From contig CAVWIS010000017.1 in assembly GCA_963755055.1 (NCBI GenBank), positions 186,001 through 250,000 on the forward strand: 64,000 nt of DNA, written 5' to 3'. This document shows, piece by piece, positions 37,536-46,856 of this stretch. The stretch is from AP-16 sp963755055 (GTDB taxonomy: Bacteria; Pseudomonadota; Alphaproteobacteria; Rhizobiales; Xanthobacteraceae). Within the stretch, counting starts at the first letter, position 1. Each line of letters opens with the position of its first letter. The position numbers and the translations under genes were made by a program. A model generated the notes under the pieces. The model saw only the letters and a list, made by a program, of their open reading frames with translations, was not told where the DNA came from and did no database searches.

Positions 37536-38714
37536 ATGAACTGGGCACTCCGCCGAACGCGCTTTATACAAAGCCTCCGGATGCGCCCAGGCCGTGCTCG
37601 ACTCAACAGCGGTCCCGCCGCGACAGCGTCTCGCGCCTGGCTTGCCCTGGCCAGCGTTGCCGTCGCTGCCATCGCCACTTGGGAGGCGCAGGCGCACAAT
37701 GCCGGGGTCAGCACCTCGCGCATCGTGGTCCACGGCCGCACGGTCGAAGTGGAAATCAATGCCCTTGGTCGCGACTACGAAAAGTCGGCCGGGGTTCGAA
37801 TCACCGAAGCGGGATCGGGCGAGGTCAACCGTGTGGCGCTGGCGGTCATGGCGCCGTCAGTGCTCACCTACATTGGCGACCACGTTGCAGTCTTTGCCGG
37901 CAGGCAGCAATGCGCGCGTAGGCCAGGAACGGCACTGCCGGCCGACACCCACGTTCTGGTGACGGTGGCATGGACGTGTCCATTGGATGGCGGCGAGCTG
38001 CGCTATCGCGCGACCCTGTTTCACGACGTGGATCCTACCGCACGACATCTGGCTATCATCGCAACCGAGAGCGGCGAGCGCGAGCTTGCCCTCGACAGCA
38101 GAGCGCCCGAGGTCGCTCTGTCCGGTGCGGGGTCGTCGGCACTCCAGGTGGTCGGGCGGTTCGTCCAGGCCGGTATCGAGCACATCTTTCTCGGCTACGA
38201 TCACATCGCATTCCTTGCCGCGATCGTGCTTTGGGCGCAGCGTTTGTGGCCGGTGATCAAGATCGTCACCGCCTTCACGATTGCTCACTCGATCACGCTG
38301 TCCCTTGCTGCGCTGCAGATTGTCGTATTCCCAAGTGCCATCGTCGAACCGGCGATCGCCGCGACGATCATATTTGTAGCGGTCGAGAACTTTTTCTCGC
38401 GCAATGTGGACGGTCGCTGGCGGGTGACGTTCGTTTTCGGGCTCATTCACGGCTTCGGCTTCGCCAGCGCGCTGCAGGAGATCGGGCTGCCAGCGAATGC
38501 GGCCGTGCCCGCGCTCGCGGCTTTCAACATCGGCGTGGAGATTGGGCAGGTCGTGATTGTGGCCCTCATCTTTCCACTTCTGCTGTGGTCGGATCGGATC
38601 GGTCACCGGGCCGCGGCACGCAACGGACGGCATCCGGCGGTGGTCTACTTCTGTTCAGCGGCGATCTTGTCGGCCGGGCTTTACTGGCTCATGGTACGCA
38701 CCGTGCTCCCCTGA
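37536..38714 (+). CDS. HupE/UreJ-like membrane protein with periplasmic domain
   Basis: The ~392-residue product has an N-terminal signal/anchor (~45-65 from the first ATG), a ~130-residue periplasmic domain, and a C-terminal HupE/UreJ-type membrane part with six or seven helices. The signature G-I-E-H-I-F-L-G-Y-D-H-I-A-F-L is followed by A-F-T-I-A-H-S-I-T-L-S and L-I-H-G-F-G-F-A-S-A-L. The histidine/aspartate motif resembles that of HupE/UreJ nickel permeases, so metal (Ni2+/Co2+) movement or metal-linked membrane assembly is plausible but unproven. A GTG at 37500 is an alternative start. Third gene of the operon; no hydrogenase or urease genes nearby. Confidence 0.75.
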   Translation: MNWALRRTRFIQSLRMRPGRARLNSGPAATASRAWLALASVAVAAIATWEAQAHNAGVSTSRIVVHGRTVEVEINALGRDYEKSAGVRITEAGSGEVNRVALAVMAPSVLTYIGDHVAVFAGRQQCARRPGTALPADTHVLVTVAWTCPLDGGELRYRATLFHDVDPTARHLAIIATESGERELALDSRAPEVALSGAGSSALQVVGRFVQAGIEHIFLGYDHIAFLAAIVLWAQRLWPVIKIVTAFTIAHSITLSLAALQIVVFPSAIVEPAIAATIIFVAVENFFSRNVDGRWRVTFVFGLIHGFGFASALQEIGLPANAAVPALAAFNIGVEIGQVVIVALIFPLLLWSDRIGHRAAARNGRHPAVVYFCSAAILSAGLYWLMVRTVLP

Positions 38715-38820
38715 AGCATCGGCCAGTTGCTTTAGCGCCATGTGCAATCCGGCCTTGGTCGACGGCTTTGTCTCGGACCGGCGGCGACCGATCTCGTCAG
38801 GGATGCCCTACTGCTTCGGA
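38715..38820. other. Spacer after the HupE operon
   Basis: A short region between the HupE stop and the helicase scrap; no feature recognised. Confidence 0.3.
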
Positions 38821-39012
38821 TCAACGCCGACCCGAGGCGTCTCCTCGTACGACATTGTTGCCCGCGACCACGCGGTCGAAATGGGCCTCCAGTGACGCGT
38901 CGCTGCGGCGGGCCTGGTGCTCGATCAGGCGCTGCTGGTCGCCGTTGAACGTGACGACGCCGATCGACTGCGATGCCGGAATTCGAAGGCGAACTGCCGG
39001 AAGACGGTTCAC
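38821..39012 (-). pseudogene. Fragment of a superfamily 1 (Upf1/DUF3320-type) helicase
   Basis: The 63-codon frame contains I-P-A-S-Q-S-I-G-V-V-T-F-N-G-D-Q-Q-R-L-I-E-H followed by L-E-A-H-F-D. The S-I-G-V-V-T-F-N-x-x-Q-Q-x-L-I-E stretch is helicase motif V/VI-proximal sequence of Upf1-like helicases found in large DUF4011/DUF3320 proteins. The rest of the helicase is absent and no start signal is visible. It is a scrap left by rearrangement. Confidence 0.5.
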
Positions 39013-39067
39013 CGGCGCCGGCTTTTGTCACTTCAGATCGCCCTTAGTGCGCCCTCAGCGCGTGACG

Positions 39068-40849
39068 TCAGGACGATCCAGCCTCTTGATGCAGCTCGCC
39101 ACCCCGCATCAAGCGGCGGGCGATGTCGGCTGTCTGCAGTGACGCGCGTTCGGTCGGTGAATGGGCCGCCAGATAGCGGGCAACCGCGATGAGGATGTGC
39201 CGGCCCGCGTCCGTGTCGCCCCACGCGCCGAATTGCCGGACTCCCGCCTCCAGCATCTGATACGCATGGAAACCTGCATCTTCGCGCAGCACCGCATGCG
39301 CGAGCGTGGCGATCAGCGCCTGCGGCGAATGGCCGAGCGTGAGATGCCGTGCCACCAGGCGTGCGGCGAGATCGACCTGTCTCTGCCGGTCGAAGGCGTC
39401 GAGCAAGGCGGCGCCGATCGTCTCTGGATCCGCGGGCAGATCATCGAGCTGCTCGCCGCCGTCGCCCGGGATGCGCGCTGGCGGCACATTGAGATAGCGA
39501 GCAAGGTAGAGCGCCATCGCTCCGTGCAATACGCCGCGGACGGCCGTGACGTGAGTGTCGATGTTGGCAGTCCCGATGCGCGTCAGCATCTGGTGGACGG
39601 CGTTGGCGTAGGTGAAGACGTGATGCGCCGTCTCCCAGTCGGCGTGCTCGTTGGCATTGCCGAAGCGCGCCACCCTGAGCGCGGCCGCGTACGCGAGGGC
39701 TTGGCCAAGGTCAGCAGGAGCGGCACCGGTGCGGATCGCCTCCTTGAGCGCAGCGACGATCCTGTCCGGATCGTCACCGAGCAGCTCTTGAGCAAGCGCG
39801 GCGTGGCCCGACCACTTACCCGAGCCGCGTCCGGGAGCGAACAGACCCGCGAGTTCGCTGGTCGAGTCCTCACACAACGCAACAAGGTCAACGGGCTGGC
39901 GCCAGGCCGTCGATTCCTCGGCGCCGCGGGCCGCTACCATCTGACCGACGACAGTCGGCAGCAGAGCCGCCGCGTGTTGCCAGCCGACCAGGTCGAGGCA
40001 CTCGAACGCCTTGTTGATGAAGTCGAGCGAGTGCCCGGTGTCGGCGAAAGCCCGCTCGGTCTCGGCGGCGAACAGGGCATCAGCGAGTTCAGCCGGGGAG
40101 AAGCCGGCCGCAACCGCCGTGAGCAGGGTACGCTCGGCGGCCTCGCGATGGCGTACCTTTGTCCAACGCCGCAGCCAGCGTTTGAGCGCGGCCGGATCCG
40201 GCCGGCTGCCAAGCGGCGCGCGTTCCCGTCGCGGCGCCGCGCCGTCGCAGTCCGCCGCCACGCGGCGTGCGCCGTGAAACAGCGCGAGATAGGCTTCCTC
40301 CGCTGGCAGCACAGGCAGGAGATTGGCGAGTGCCGTAAGGATCGTAAGACCCACGCCCCAGCCGTCGCGATTTTGCGCCCCGAACAGTGCCACCTGCCGT
40401 ACGATTTCGGCCTGCGGTACGCCGGCCGCGAGCTGACCATGCACGGCCTTGGCAATGACGAGGCCGAGGTCGTGGGCGAGGCCGTTCGCAAGCCGCTGAT
40501 GCCAGTGCGCGGCGGGATCGGCATGAGTGAACGTGGTCTTCACCCAGACGTTACCATTGCGCACCTCGACCGGGCAGATCGGCACGTCGTCCGCCCAGAG
40601 GTCGAAGGTGCAGCCACTTTCGAGATCGAAGCGAGCGTGGTGCCAGTGACAGGTCAAGATGCCGTCCTCGACGCTGCCGCGCTCGAGCGGGAAGCCCATG
40701 TGCGGGCACCGATTGTCGAGGGCGAAGACGCGCCCGCGGTCGTAGATGACGAGGATCGGACGATGGCCACCGTGCACGACGAGCTGCCCCTTGATCTTCA
40801 GCTCCTCAAGGGTGCCCGCCAGCGCAAATTCCTTGCTGGGCATGTCCAT
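39068..40849 (-). CDS. Rieske [2Fe-2S] protein with long helical C-terminal domain
   Basis: The ~593-residue protein has a Rieske domain at the N-terminus (~1-105) with both cluster motifs, C48-P-H50 and C67-H-W-H70. The remaining ~480 residues are alpha-helical with repeated A-L/A-A pairs (HEAT-like), including W-G-V-G-L-T-I-L-T-A-L-A-N-L-L-P. No oxygenase catalytic domain is present, so it is not a classical ring-hydroxylating enzyme; an electron-transfer or scaffold role is inference. The ATG at 40849 has GGGAGG at a good distance; several ATGs lie close together upstream. No ferredoxin reductase is adjacent. Confidence 0.75.
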   Translation of the reverse strand: MDMPSKEFALAGTLEELKIKGQLVVHGGHRPILVIYDRGRVFALDNRCPHMGFPLERGSVEDGILTCHWHHARFDLESGCTFDLWADDVPICPVEVRNGNVWVKTTFTHADPAAHWHQRLANGLAHDLGLVIAKAVHGQLAAGVPQAEIVRQVALFGAQNRDGWGVGLTILTALANLLPVLPAEEAYLALFHGARRVAADCDGAAPRRERAPLGSRPDPAALKRWLRRWTKVRHREAAERTLLTAVAAGFSPAELADALFAAETERAFADTGHSLDFINKAFECLDLVGWQHAAALLPTVVGQMVAARGAEESTAWRQPVDLVALCEDSTSELAGLFAPGRGSGKWSGHAALAQELLGDDPDRIVAALKEAIRTGAAPADLGQALAYAAALRVARFGNANEHADWETAHHVFTYANAVHQMLTRIGTANIDTHVTAVRGVLHGAMALYLARYLNVPPARIPGDGGEQLDDLPADPETIGAALLDAFDRQRQVDLAARLVARHLTLGHSPQALIATLAHAVLREDAGFHAYQMLEAGVRQFGAWGDTDAGRHILIAVARYLAAHSPTERASLQTADIARRLMRGGELHQEAGSS

Positions 40850-41196
40850 GAGCATACCTCCCATTGTCACTTTGGGGCCGCTGCAGGTACTCCGCAACAT
40901 AGGCATCCTCTCGCGCAAAGGCGAGAGAATGCCATGGGGGGCTGCGCAAAAGGGCGCGAACAGCCATGACGAGATGGCCCAAGGTATTTCAAAAATGCGA
41001 TACAAACGCTCGCACCTCTTCCAATCTTTCTGGCGATCCCTTTATGCTATTTGACTATCAGTCCGAACGATCGGATGGAGCCTCGAAACGGCAGGCTATA
41101 CACCCTGACCAGGCAAACACCATGAAAGTTAGAAGAGAGCTTGTTCATCATCACGTGCCAACCTGATGTGAAGCGACGAGCTCCAAAGGTTGTACG

Positions 41197-42474
41197 ATGA
41201 AGGAGGCAATCAACTCAGCACCGTCGCGCCGCCACTTTTTGCGGCTAACATCAATGGCTGCGGCTTCAGCCCTGGCTCCAGCCTGGGCCGAGCAGCTAGA
41301 ACCAGCGGATTCGGCCACATCCCAGCCCGTGTCCGCACGCATCGCCACGTTCGAGGAGGTATGGCGGACCGTCCGAGACCGATTCTACGATCCGCACCTA
41401 CACGGGCTCGATTGGTCGGCTGTTCGGGAACGTTACTTGCCAGACGCCACACGGGCAAGTTCCGAAGAGGCGCTGGCCGGCGTCACTAATAGCATGCTCT
41501 CCGATCTGCATGCTTCGCACACCCGCTACTACACACGGTACGAACCAGAGTACTACCAGCTTTCCGATATCTTTGCCGGTGCGCTAAGGCGACGCGGACT
41601 GGAACGCGCTTTTCCGGGTGGCCGTATCTCCTATCCCGGCATTGGCATCCTCTCGCGTCTCGACATGCAGCGCCGCAGCGTGATTACCGGTGTTATAGAA
41701 GGCACGCCGGCCCAACAAGCCGGCCTATTCCCTGGCGATGTGATCGTCTTCGCCGACGGTGCACCGTTTCAGCCGGTACAGTCATTCCGCGACAAAATTG
41801 CCAAGGAAGTCGTGCTTGGCCTGCGTCGTGCCGGCGCGTTTATGCAAATATCGGTTACCCCGGTCGATATTGAGCCCAACAAAATGTTCTTGGACGGCCT
41901 GAAGGCGAGTGCCCGTATAATACGGGCCAACGGCCGAAGCATCGGCTATGTTCATGTCTGGTGCTACGCTGGCTCCGTGTATCAGCGGACGCTCGAGCAT
42001 CTTCTATCGCAAAGTCCGCTGAACGACGCCGACGCGCTGATCTGGGACCTGCGCGATGGCTGGGGCGGCGCGATTCCCGAGTATCTTGATTTGTTCAACA
42101 CGCGAGCGCCGACGATGCAAGTCACTGATCGCAATGGCGCCAGCGAACTCCGGAACGTGAAGTGGCGCAAGCCTGTCGCCATGCTTGTCAATGGTGGCAC
42201 CCGCAGCGGCAAGGAGATCCTTGCCTATGGCTTCAAAAAATACCGGCTTGGCGAGGTCATCGGTACCCGTACCGAGGGAGCTGTCCTCGCTGCGACGGCA
42301 TTCCTCATTGGCGGCGGCTTGCTGTTGCTCGCGGTCCAGGACGTGCATGTCGACGGCGAGCGGCTGGAAGGCGTTGGCGTCGCACCCACGATCGAAGTCC
42401 AAGCTGACACGGGCTCCATGGATCGTAGTGATCCTCAACTCAATCGTGCAATCGCGGTCCTATCCAGGGTCTGA
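41197..42474 (+). CDS. Tat-exported S41-type (C-terminal processing) peptidase
   Basis: The 425-residue protein has a Tat-like signal (S-R-R-H-F-L-R-L then a hydrophobic run to A-P-A-W-A). It contains a PDZ-like part (V-I-E-G-T-P-A-Q-Q-A-G-L-F-P-G-D-V) near 170 and an S41 catalytic core with G-Y-V-H-V-W, L-I-W-D-L-R-D-G-W-G-G and the nucleophile loop V-N-G-G-T-R-S-G-K-E near 337, then G-E-V-I-G-T-R-T-E-G. It probably trims or degrades periplasmic proteins. It ends with D-V-H-V-D-G-E-R-L-E-G-V-G-V-A-P, as expected for the family. Mono-cistronic by spacing. Confidence 0.85.
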   Translation: MKEAINSAPSRRHFLRLTSMAAASALAPAWAEQLEPADSATSQPVSARIATFEEVWRTVRDRFYDPHLHGLDWSAVRERYLPDATRASSEEALAGVTNSMLSDLHASHTRYYTRYEPEYYQLSDIFAGALRRRGLERAFPGGRISYPGIGILSRLDMQRRSVITGVIEGTPAQQAGLFPGDVIVFADGAPFQPVQSFRDKIAKEVVLGLRRAGAFMQISVTPVDIEPNKMFLDGLKASARIIRANGRSIGYVHVWCYAGSVYQRTLEHLLSQSPLNDADALIWDLRDGWGGAIPEYLDLFNTRAPTMQVTDRNGASELRNVKWRKPVAMLVNGGTRSGKEILAYGFKKYRLGEVIGTRTEGAVLAATAFLIGGGLLLLAVQDVHVDGERLEGVGVAPTIEVQADTGSMDRSDPQLNRAIAVLSRV

Positions 42475-42938
42475 TCCTCGGGAGGCAGCCTGCTGGCTCT
42501 TACATTGTTCCGGAGGACCGGACGCCACCAGTGGAATGCTGCTTGCCTGAGCATTCGCGCCCACGGCAGCTAGATTAGAGCTAGTCCACTCGTGTGCCCA
42601 ATCGCCTCGGTTAGCGCAGGTGGGGCGACAAGTCTGAATTTGGAGGTAGATCGGAAGTAGCCGGCCGACTGCAAAATCGACGCGAATGACCTTCAGGCGA
42701 CCGCAAGCTTTCGATCGACTTCCGGTTTGCGCCAGAAGCATTCATTCGATTCGGTGTGACAGCGTACCAGGCGAACACCGACTTCCGTGGAATGACCAAG
42801 CTTCAGCAGCTCGGCCGTCTTACATACCACTTTCCGATCAACCATTCGTCCCGCTACTATCGGCCCGTGGCCCGCGATCCTGCCTTCCGGATAAGAGAAG
42901 GTTTCGGGGGCATGCGTTGTGGTTCCAGGGAGGACAAA

Positions 42939-44201
42939 ATGGCCACGATGATAAACGAACCACTCTCACGCCATGCCCTCGCCTTCGTTCTTGCGGGCGG
43001 TCGCGGAAGTCGGCTCCTTGAGCTTACCGACAGGCGCGCCAAGCCGGCGGTATATTTCGGCGGAAAATCGCGCATCATCGATTTTGCCCTCTCCAACGCG
43101 GTGAACTCCGGAATTCGCCGGATCGCGGTTGCAACCCAATACAAGGCTCACAGCCTGATCAGGCATCTGCAAATGGGCTGGAACTTCTTTCGTCCGGAGC
43201 GGAACGAGAGTTTCGATATCCTGCCGGCGAGCCAGCGCGTCTCGGAGACGAACTGGTACCTCGGAACGGCTGACGCCGTTTATCAGAACATCGACATCAT
43301 CGAGTCGCACGATGCCAAATTCATCGTGCTTCTCGCCGGAGATCACATCTACAAGATGGACTACGAACGCATGCTGAAGCAGCATGTCGAGCAACGCGCC
43401 GACGTCACCATCGGCTGCCTCGAGATGCCGCGCGCGGAGTCGAGCGGCTTCGGGATCATGCACGTGGACGACAATGGCATCGTCCTATCCTTTCTCGAGA
43501 AGCCGGCCGATCCGCCGCCGATGCCTGGCAAACCCGACAAGTCATTGGCCAGCATGGGGATCTATGTATTCGATTCGAAATTCCTGTTCGACGAGTTGCG
43601 GCGTGACGCGAACGACCCGAATTCGAGCCATGATTTCGGCAAGGACCTGATTCCCTACCTCGTAAAGAATGGCCGGGCGGTGGCGCACCAATTCTCCACC
43701 TCCTGCGTCAGGTCCGACGACGATCCACGGGCCTATTGGCGGGACGTGGGAACCGTGGATGCCTACTGGGCCGCCAACATTGACCTCACCGACGTCCTCC
43801 CCGAGCTCGATCTTTACGACCGCGCATGGCCGATCTGGACCCATGCCGAGATCACGCCTCCCGCCAAATTTGTTCACGATGAGGATGAGCGGCGCGGACA
43901 GGCGGTGACTTCGCTTGTCTCCGGAGGATGCATCATATCTGGCGCCGCATTGCGCCGCTCCCTGCTTTTCACCGGGGTGCACGTCAATTCGTATGCAAAC
44001 ATGGAAAATGCCGTCGTCATGCCTTACGTGAATGTGGGCCGGCGTGCGCGGTTGAAGAATGTCGTGATCGATCGCGGCGTTCAAATCCCGGAAGGTCTCG
44101 TTGTTGGCGAAGATCCCGAACTCGATGCGAAACGGTTTCGAACCACCCCGCACGGCATCACTCTCATTACGCAGCCGATGATCGACAGGCTCGATGCATG
44201 A
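42939..44201 (+). CDS. glgC: Glucose-1-phosphate adenylyltransferase
   Basis: The 420-residue enzyme makes ADP-glucose from ATP and glucose-1-phosphate for glycogen synthesis. It shows A-F-V-L-A-G-G-R-G-S-R-L, the regulatory lysine region K-P-A-V-Y-F-G-G-K, I-I-D-F-A-L-S-N, W-Y-L-G-T-A-D-A-V-Y, the catalytic L-A-G-D-H-I-Y-K-M-D, and Y-W-R-D-V-G-T-V, with a left-handed beta-helix C-terminus. Length matches the bacterial GlgC family. The ATG at 42939 has CAGGGAGGA upstream and gives the conserved N-terminus. It overlaps glgA by four bases (ATGA). Confidence 0.97.
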   Translation: MATMINEPLSRHALAFVLAGGRGSRLLELTDRRAKPAVYFGGKSRIIDFALSNAVNSGIRRIAVATQYKAHSLIRHLQMGWNFFRPERNESFDILPASQRVSETNWYLGTADAVYQNIDIIESHDAKFIVLLAGDHIYKMDYERMLKQHVEQRADVTIGCLEMPRAESSGFGIMHVDDNGIVLSFLEKPADPPPMPGKPDKSLASMGIYVFDSKFLFDELRRDANDPNSSHDFGKDLIPYLVKNGRAVAHQFSTSCVRSDDDPRAYWRDVGTVDAYWAANIDLTDVLPELDLYDRAWPIWTHAEITPPAKFVHDEDERRGQAVTSLVSGGCIISGAALRRSLLFTGVHVNSYANMENAVVMPYVNVGRRARLKNVVIDRGVQIPEGLVVGEDPELDAKRFRTTPHGITLITQPMIDRLDA

Positions 44202-45658
44202 CGTCGCTTCGCGTTCTTGCGGTCGCCTCCGAAATCTATCCGATCGTCAAGACGGGGGGCCTTGCCGACGTCGTCGGCGCGCTCCCGACCGCGTTGCGAG
44301 CGTACGACATCGAAACGCGGACCCTGGTGCCGGGATATCCCGATGTCATCAAGGCGCTTCCAGAAGCGGAGGAGCTCCTCCATGTGCCGCATTTTTTTGG
44401 CGGACCAGTCCGCCTGCTCGGTGGCTCGCATGGGAACCTCGACTTGCTCGTGCTCGATGCGCCGCATCTCTTTGCGCGGCCCGGCAACCCCTATGTCACC
44501 CCGGACGGCAAGGATTGGCCGGACAACGGCGTGCGCTTTGCCGCGCTTTCGCGGATGGCGGCCGAAATCGGCCAGGGCGCCATTCCGTCATTCGTGCCTG
44601 ACGTCGTGCACGCCCATGATTGGCAGGCTGGACTGGCGCCTGCCTATTTGCACCTTGCCCATCAGCCCCGGCCCGCCACCGTGATGACGGTTCACAATCT
44701 GGCCTACCAGGGCAAGTTTCCGCATCAAATGCTTGACGCGTTCGGCTTGCCGCCTGAATCTTTCTCGATTCACGGCGTCGAATATTACGGAATGATCAGC
44801 TTCCTGAAAGCGGGCCTGCAATTCTCGGATCGCATCACGACGGTTTCGCCGACCTATGCGCGCGAGATTCAGACAGATGAGGGAGGCATGGGGCTGGGTG
44901 GGTTGCTGCGCGAACGATCACAGGTCTTGAGCGGCATCCTCAACGGCATTGATATTTCCGTCTGGAACCCCGAAACCGATCCCGACATCGCCGCTCGTTT
45001 CAGCGCGACAGAGCTGGAGTCCCGTGCGGCGAATAAATTGGCCCTCCAGCGCCGGCTTGGTCTTGATCCATCCCCAAACGCCCCGCTGCTGGGCGTGGTG
45101 AGCCGACTGTCCTGGCAGAAGGGACTGGATATCCTTCTCGAGAACGTCCCGACGATCCTCGGCGAAGGGATGCAGTTGGCCTTGCTTGGGAGCGGAGATC
45201 CGGATCTCCAGGATCGTTATCAGGCGGCCGCAAAAGCGAACGCGGGCCGGATAGCGGTTCTGATCGGCTACGACGAAGCTCTCGCCCATCTCATTCAAGC
45301 CGGCGCGGACGCCCTCGTCGTGCCGTCACGCTTCGAACCATGCGGCTTGACCCAGCTTTGCGCCTTGCGATATGGCGCTATCCCGATCGTATCGCAGGTC
45401 GGCGGCCTTGCGGATACTGTCATTGACGTGGAAGAGGCCGACATGGCCGGTGGCGCTGCAACCGGCTTCAAGTTTGGGCCAGTCACGGCCGAAGCTCTCG
45501 CTGGCGCCCTGCACCGAGCCAATATCCTGTGGCACGACCAGCAAGCCTGGCGAAGGTTGCAGCACAATGGCATGTCGACGGATGTATCATGGCGCAATCG
45601 GGCAAGCCGCTACGCCGCCCTGTATCGCGATGTCGTCGCGGGCCGCCGGAAACAGTAA
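44198..45658 (+). CDS. glgA: Glycogen synthase (ADP-glucose type)
   Basis: The 486-residue GT5 enzyme elongates glycogen with ADP-glucose supplied by glgC. Signatures: S-E-I-Y-P-I-V-K-T-G-G-L-A-D-V-V (ADP-glucose binding), V-H-A-H-D-W-Q-A-G-L, T-V-H-N-L-A-Y-Q-G, G-I-D-I-S-V-W-N-P, V-S-R-L-S-W-Q-K-G-L-D and the E-P-C-G-L-T-Q acceptor loop. The start overlaps the glgC stop, so both are made together. No branching enzyme (glgB), glgX or glgP lies in the visible flanks; in many rhizobia these sit in the same operon. Confidence 0.97.
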   Translation: MTSLRVLAVASEIYPIVKTGGLADVVGALPTALRAYDIETRTLVPGYPDVIKALPEAEELLHVPHFFGGPVRLLGGSHGNLDLLVLDAPHLFARPGNPYVTPDGKDWPDNGVRFAALSRMAAEIGQGAIPSFVPDVVHAHDWQAGLAPAYLHLAHQPRPATVMTVHNLAYQGKFPHQMLDAFGLPPESFSIHGVEYYGMISFLKAGLQFSDRITTVSPTYAREIQTDEGGMGLGGLLRERSQVLSGILNGIDISVWNPETDPDIAARFSATELESRAANKLALQRRLGLDPSPNAPLLGVVSRLSWQKGLDILLENVPTILGEGMQLALLGSGDPDLQDRYQAAAKANAGRIAVLIGYDEALAHLIQAGADALVVPSRFEPCGLTQLCALRYGAIPIVSQVGGLADTVIDVEEADMAGGAATGFKFGPVTAEALAGALHRANILWHDQQAWRRLQHNGMSTDVSWRNRASRYAALYRDVVAGRRKQ

Positions 45659-45898
45659 CACCGCATTTGCCGAGCGGCCGCTTTGCGCCAGAAGCGGTTG
45701 TTCGTTGGAGGGCAGCTTTTGACAGCGTAATAGCTGCTCGTGGCGGCCTCGAATAGTTCATTTACCAAACAACACAAATCACCAGAAACCACGTCGCCTA
45801 ACTTGGGCTCAAGAATTTCCACGCATGCTCGTCGAAGGACGTGCGGGGAAATGGCCGTTTTGCAGGATGGGAGTTCTCGAAATTGATTGGGGGGTGAA

Positions 45899-46348
45899 AT
45901 GAAAGTTACGCAGCTCTATATCGTTCGCCACTTGCTTATCGTTACTTACGGTCTTATCGGCGTGACATTGCTGGCGATCGGCGCGAATGCGGCATTGGAT
46001 CTGCGCACCTCCGAAGCCGCAAAAGTGGTGCCCGCCCGGGAAACAGCCAGCGCTATCCAACTCGCGCTCATCATCGGCAATGGCAATTACCCGGACGCCG
46101 CCGAGCGACTAGATCAACCCATCAACGACGCAAGCGGTCTAGCTTACGCAATGCGCCGCCACGGATTCGATGTCGATGTGGTGGAGGACGCGACCAAGGC
46201 AGATATGGCTCACGGCAACTCCGATCCATTCAATCCGGACGGCACGAACTTCAACCTGACGGTTGACGCCGCCGTTCGCGATTCTGTCAGCGGCACCCCA
46301 TCCCATCGATCAAATCTTTGTGAAGTCCAGCTGGTGCGTGCATCTTGA
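45899..46348 (+). pseudogene. Chimera: caspase-like N-terminus joined to oxidoreductase C-terminus
   Basis: The first ~100 codons encode a membrane/signal segment (H-L-L-I-V-T-Y-G-L-I-G-V-T-L-L) and the start of a caspase-like peptidase domain: L-A-L-I-I-G-N-G-N-Y, P-I-N-D-A-S-G-L-A and D-V-V-E-D-A-T-K-A-D-M. After A-H-G-N the frame becomes S-D-P-F-N-P-D-G-T-N-F-N-L-T-V-D-A-A, then V-S-G-T-P-S-H-R-S-N-L-C-E-V-Q. That is the C-terminus of a molybdopterin oxidoreductase, closely like 6500-6610 on the other strand. The catalytic His/Cys of the caspase and all of the oxidoreductase core are absent. Confidence 0.75.
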
Positions 46349-46671
46349 GGGAGAGAGTCGATTTCAATTTCTCGAACGCGCGCTGCGTTGAGCATAGCTC
46401 CCACCGTCTGGCGCGCCTGCGTTGGGGTTGTGTAGGGAGCGTCAGAGCCGGCAAATCAAAGCCGGCGCTTCTTAATGAGGTGGCTGACCGTCCGTCAGCA
46501 GCAGCCGAGTTTTGCAACAATCTGCCTTCAGCCGAACGCGGATACCTTTGCCGAAATGCACCGTTTCATTGCCGTGGCGGCCTGCGAGGAGTAGCCTTCC
46601 TGCCCAGGCGGTCGCGCACCGCTCACGGCGCCGCGCTCCGCCTGAGCTCCATCATCAGATTGGAGGGCACC
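46349..46671. other. Intergenic stretch without a supportable gene
   Basis: Frames are open but show no domain. GGAGGGCACC at the right end is the ribosome-binding site of the small signal-peptide frame at 46672. The interval may be decayed coding sequence behind the chimeric fragment. Confidence 0.4.
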
Positions 46672-46848
46672 ATGCGGGTGATTTTTCCCTTGCCGCCGCT
46701 TCTCGTCGCAGGTGCGGCGCTGGGCGGCTTGTTTGCACCGTTCGCCGTTGGCAGCGTCCCGACCGACAGCATAGGCATCGCCGCCTACCGAGCGGCTAGT
46801 TCGGCGCCGACGTCCCCATCTGTCATGGGTCGGCGTCGGCCGGCGTAA
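46672..46848 (+). CDS. Short signal-peptide frame upstream of the TPR gene
   Basis: The 58-codon frame starts M-R-V-I-F-P-L-P-P-L-L-V-A-G-A-A-L-G-G-L-F with a perfect GGAGGG ribosome-binding site, then ends in low-complexity A/S/P sequence just before the TPR gene. Proteins like the following TPR protein are normally exported, so this may be its native signal peptide separated by a frameshift or small rearrangement between 46780 and 46850. Alternatively it is an independent micro-protein. Confidence 0.45.
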   Translation: MRVIFPLPPLLVAGAALGGLFAPFAVGSVPTDSIGIAAYRAASSAPTSPSVMGRRRPA

Positions 46849-46856
46849 CCCGCGTC

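Noticed and set aside
39161..40969. Long plus-strand frame (602 codons) antisense to the Rieske gene
   Set aside because: No domain or signal; the minus strand carries intact Rieske motifs in the matching frame.
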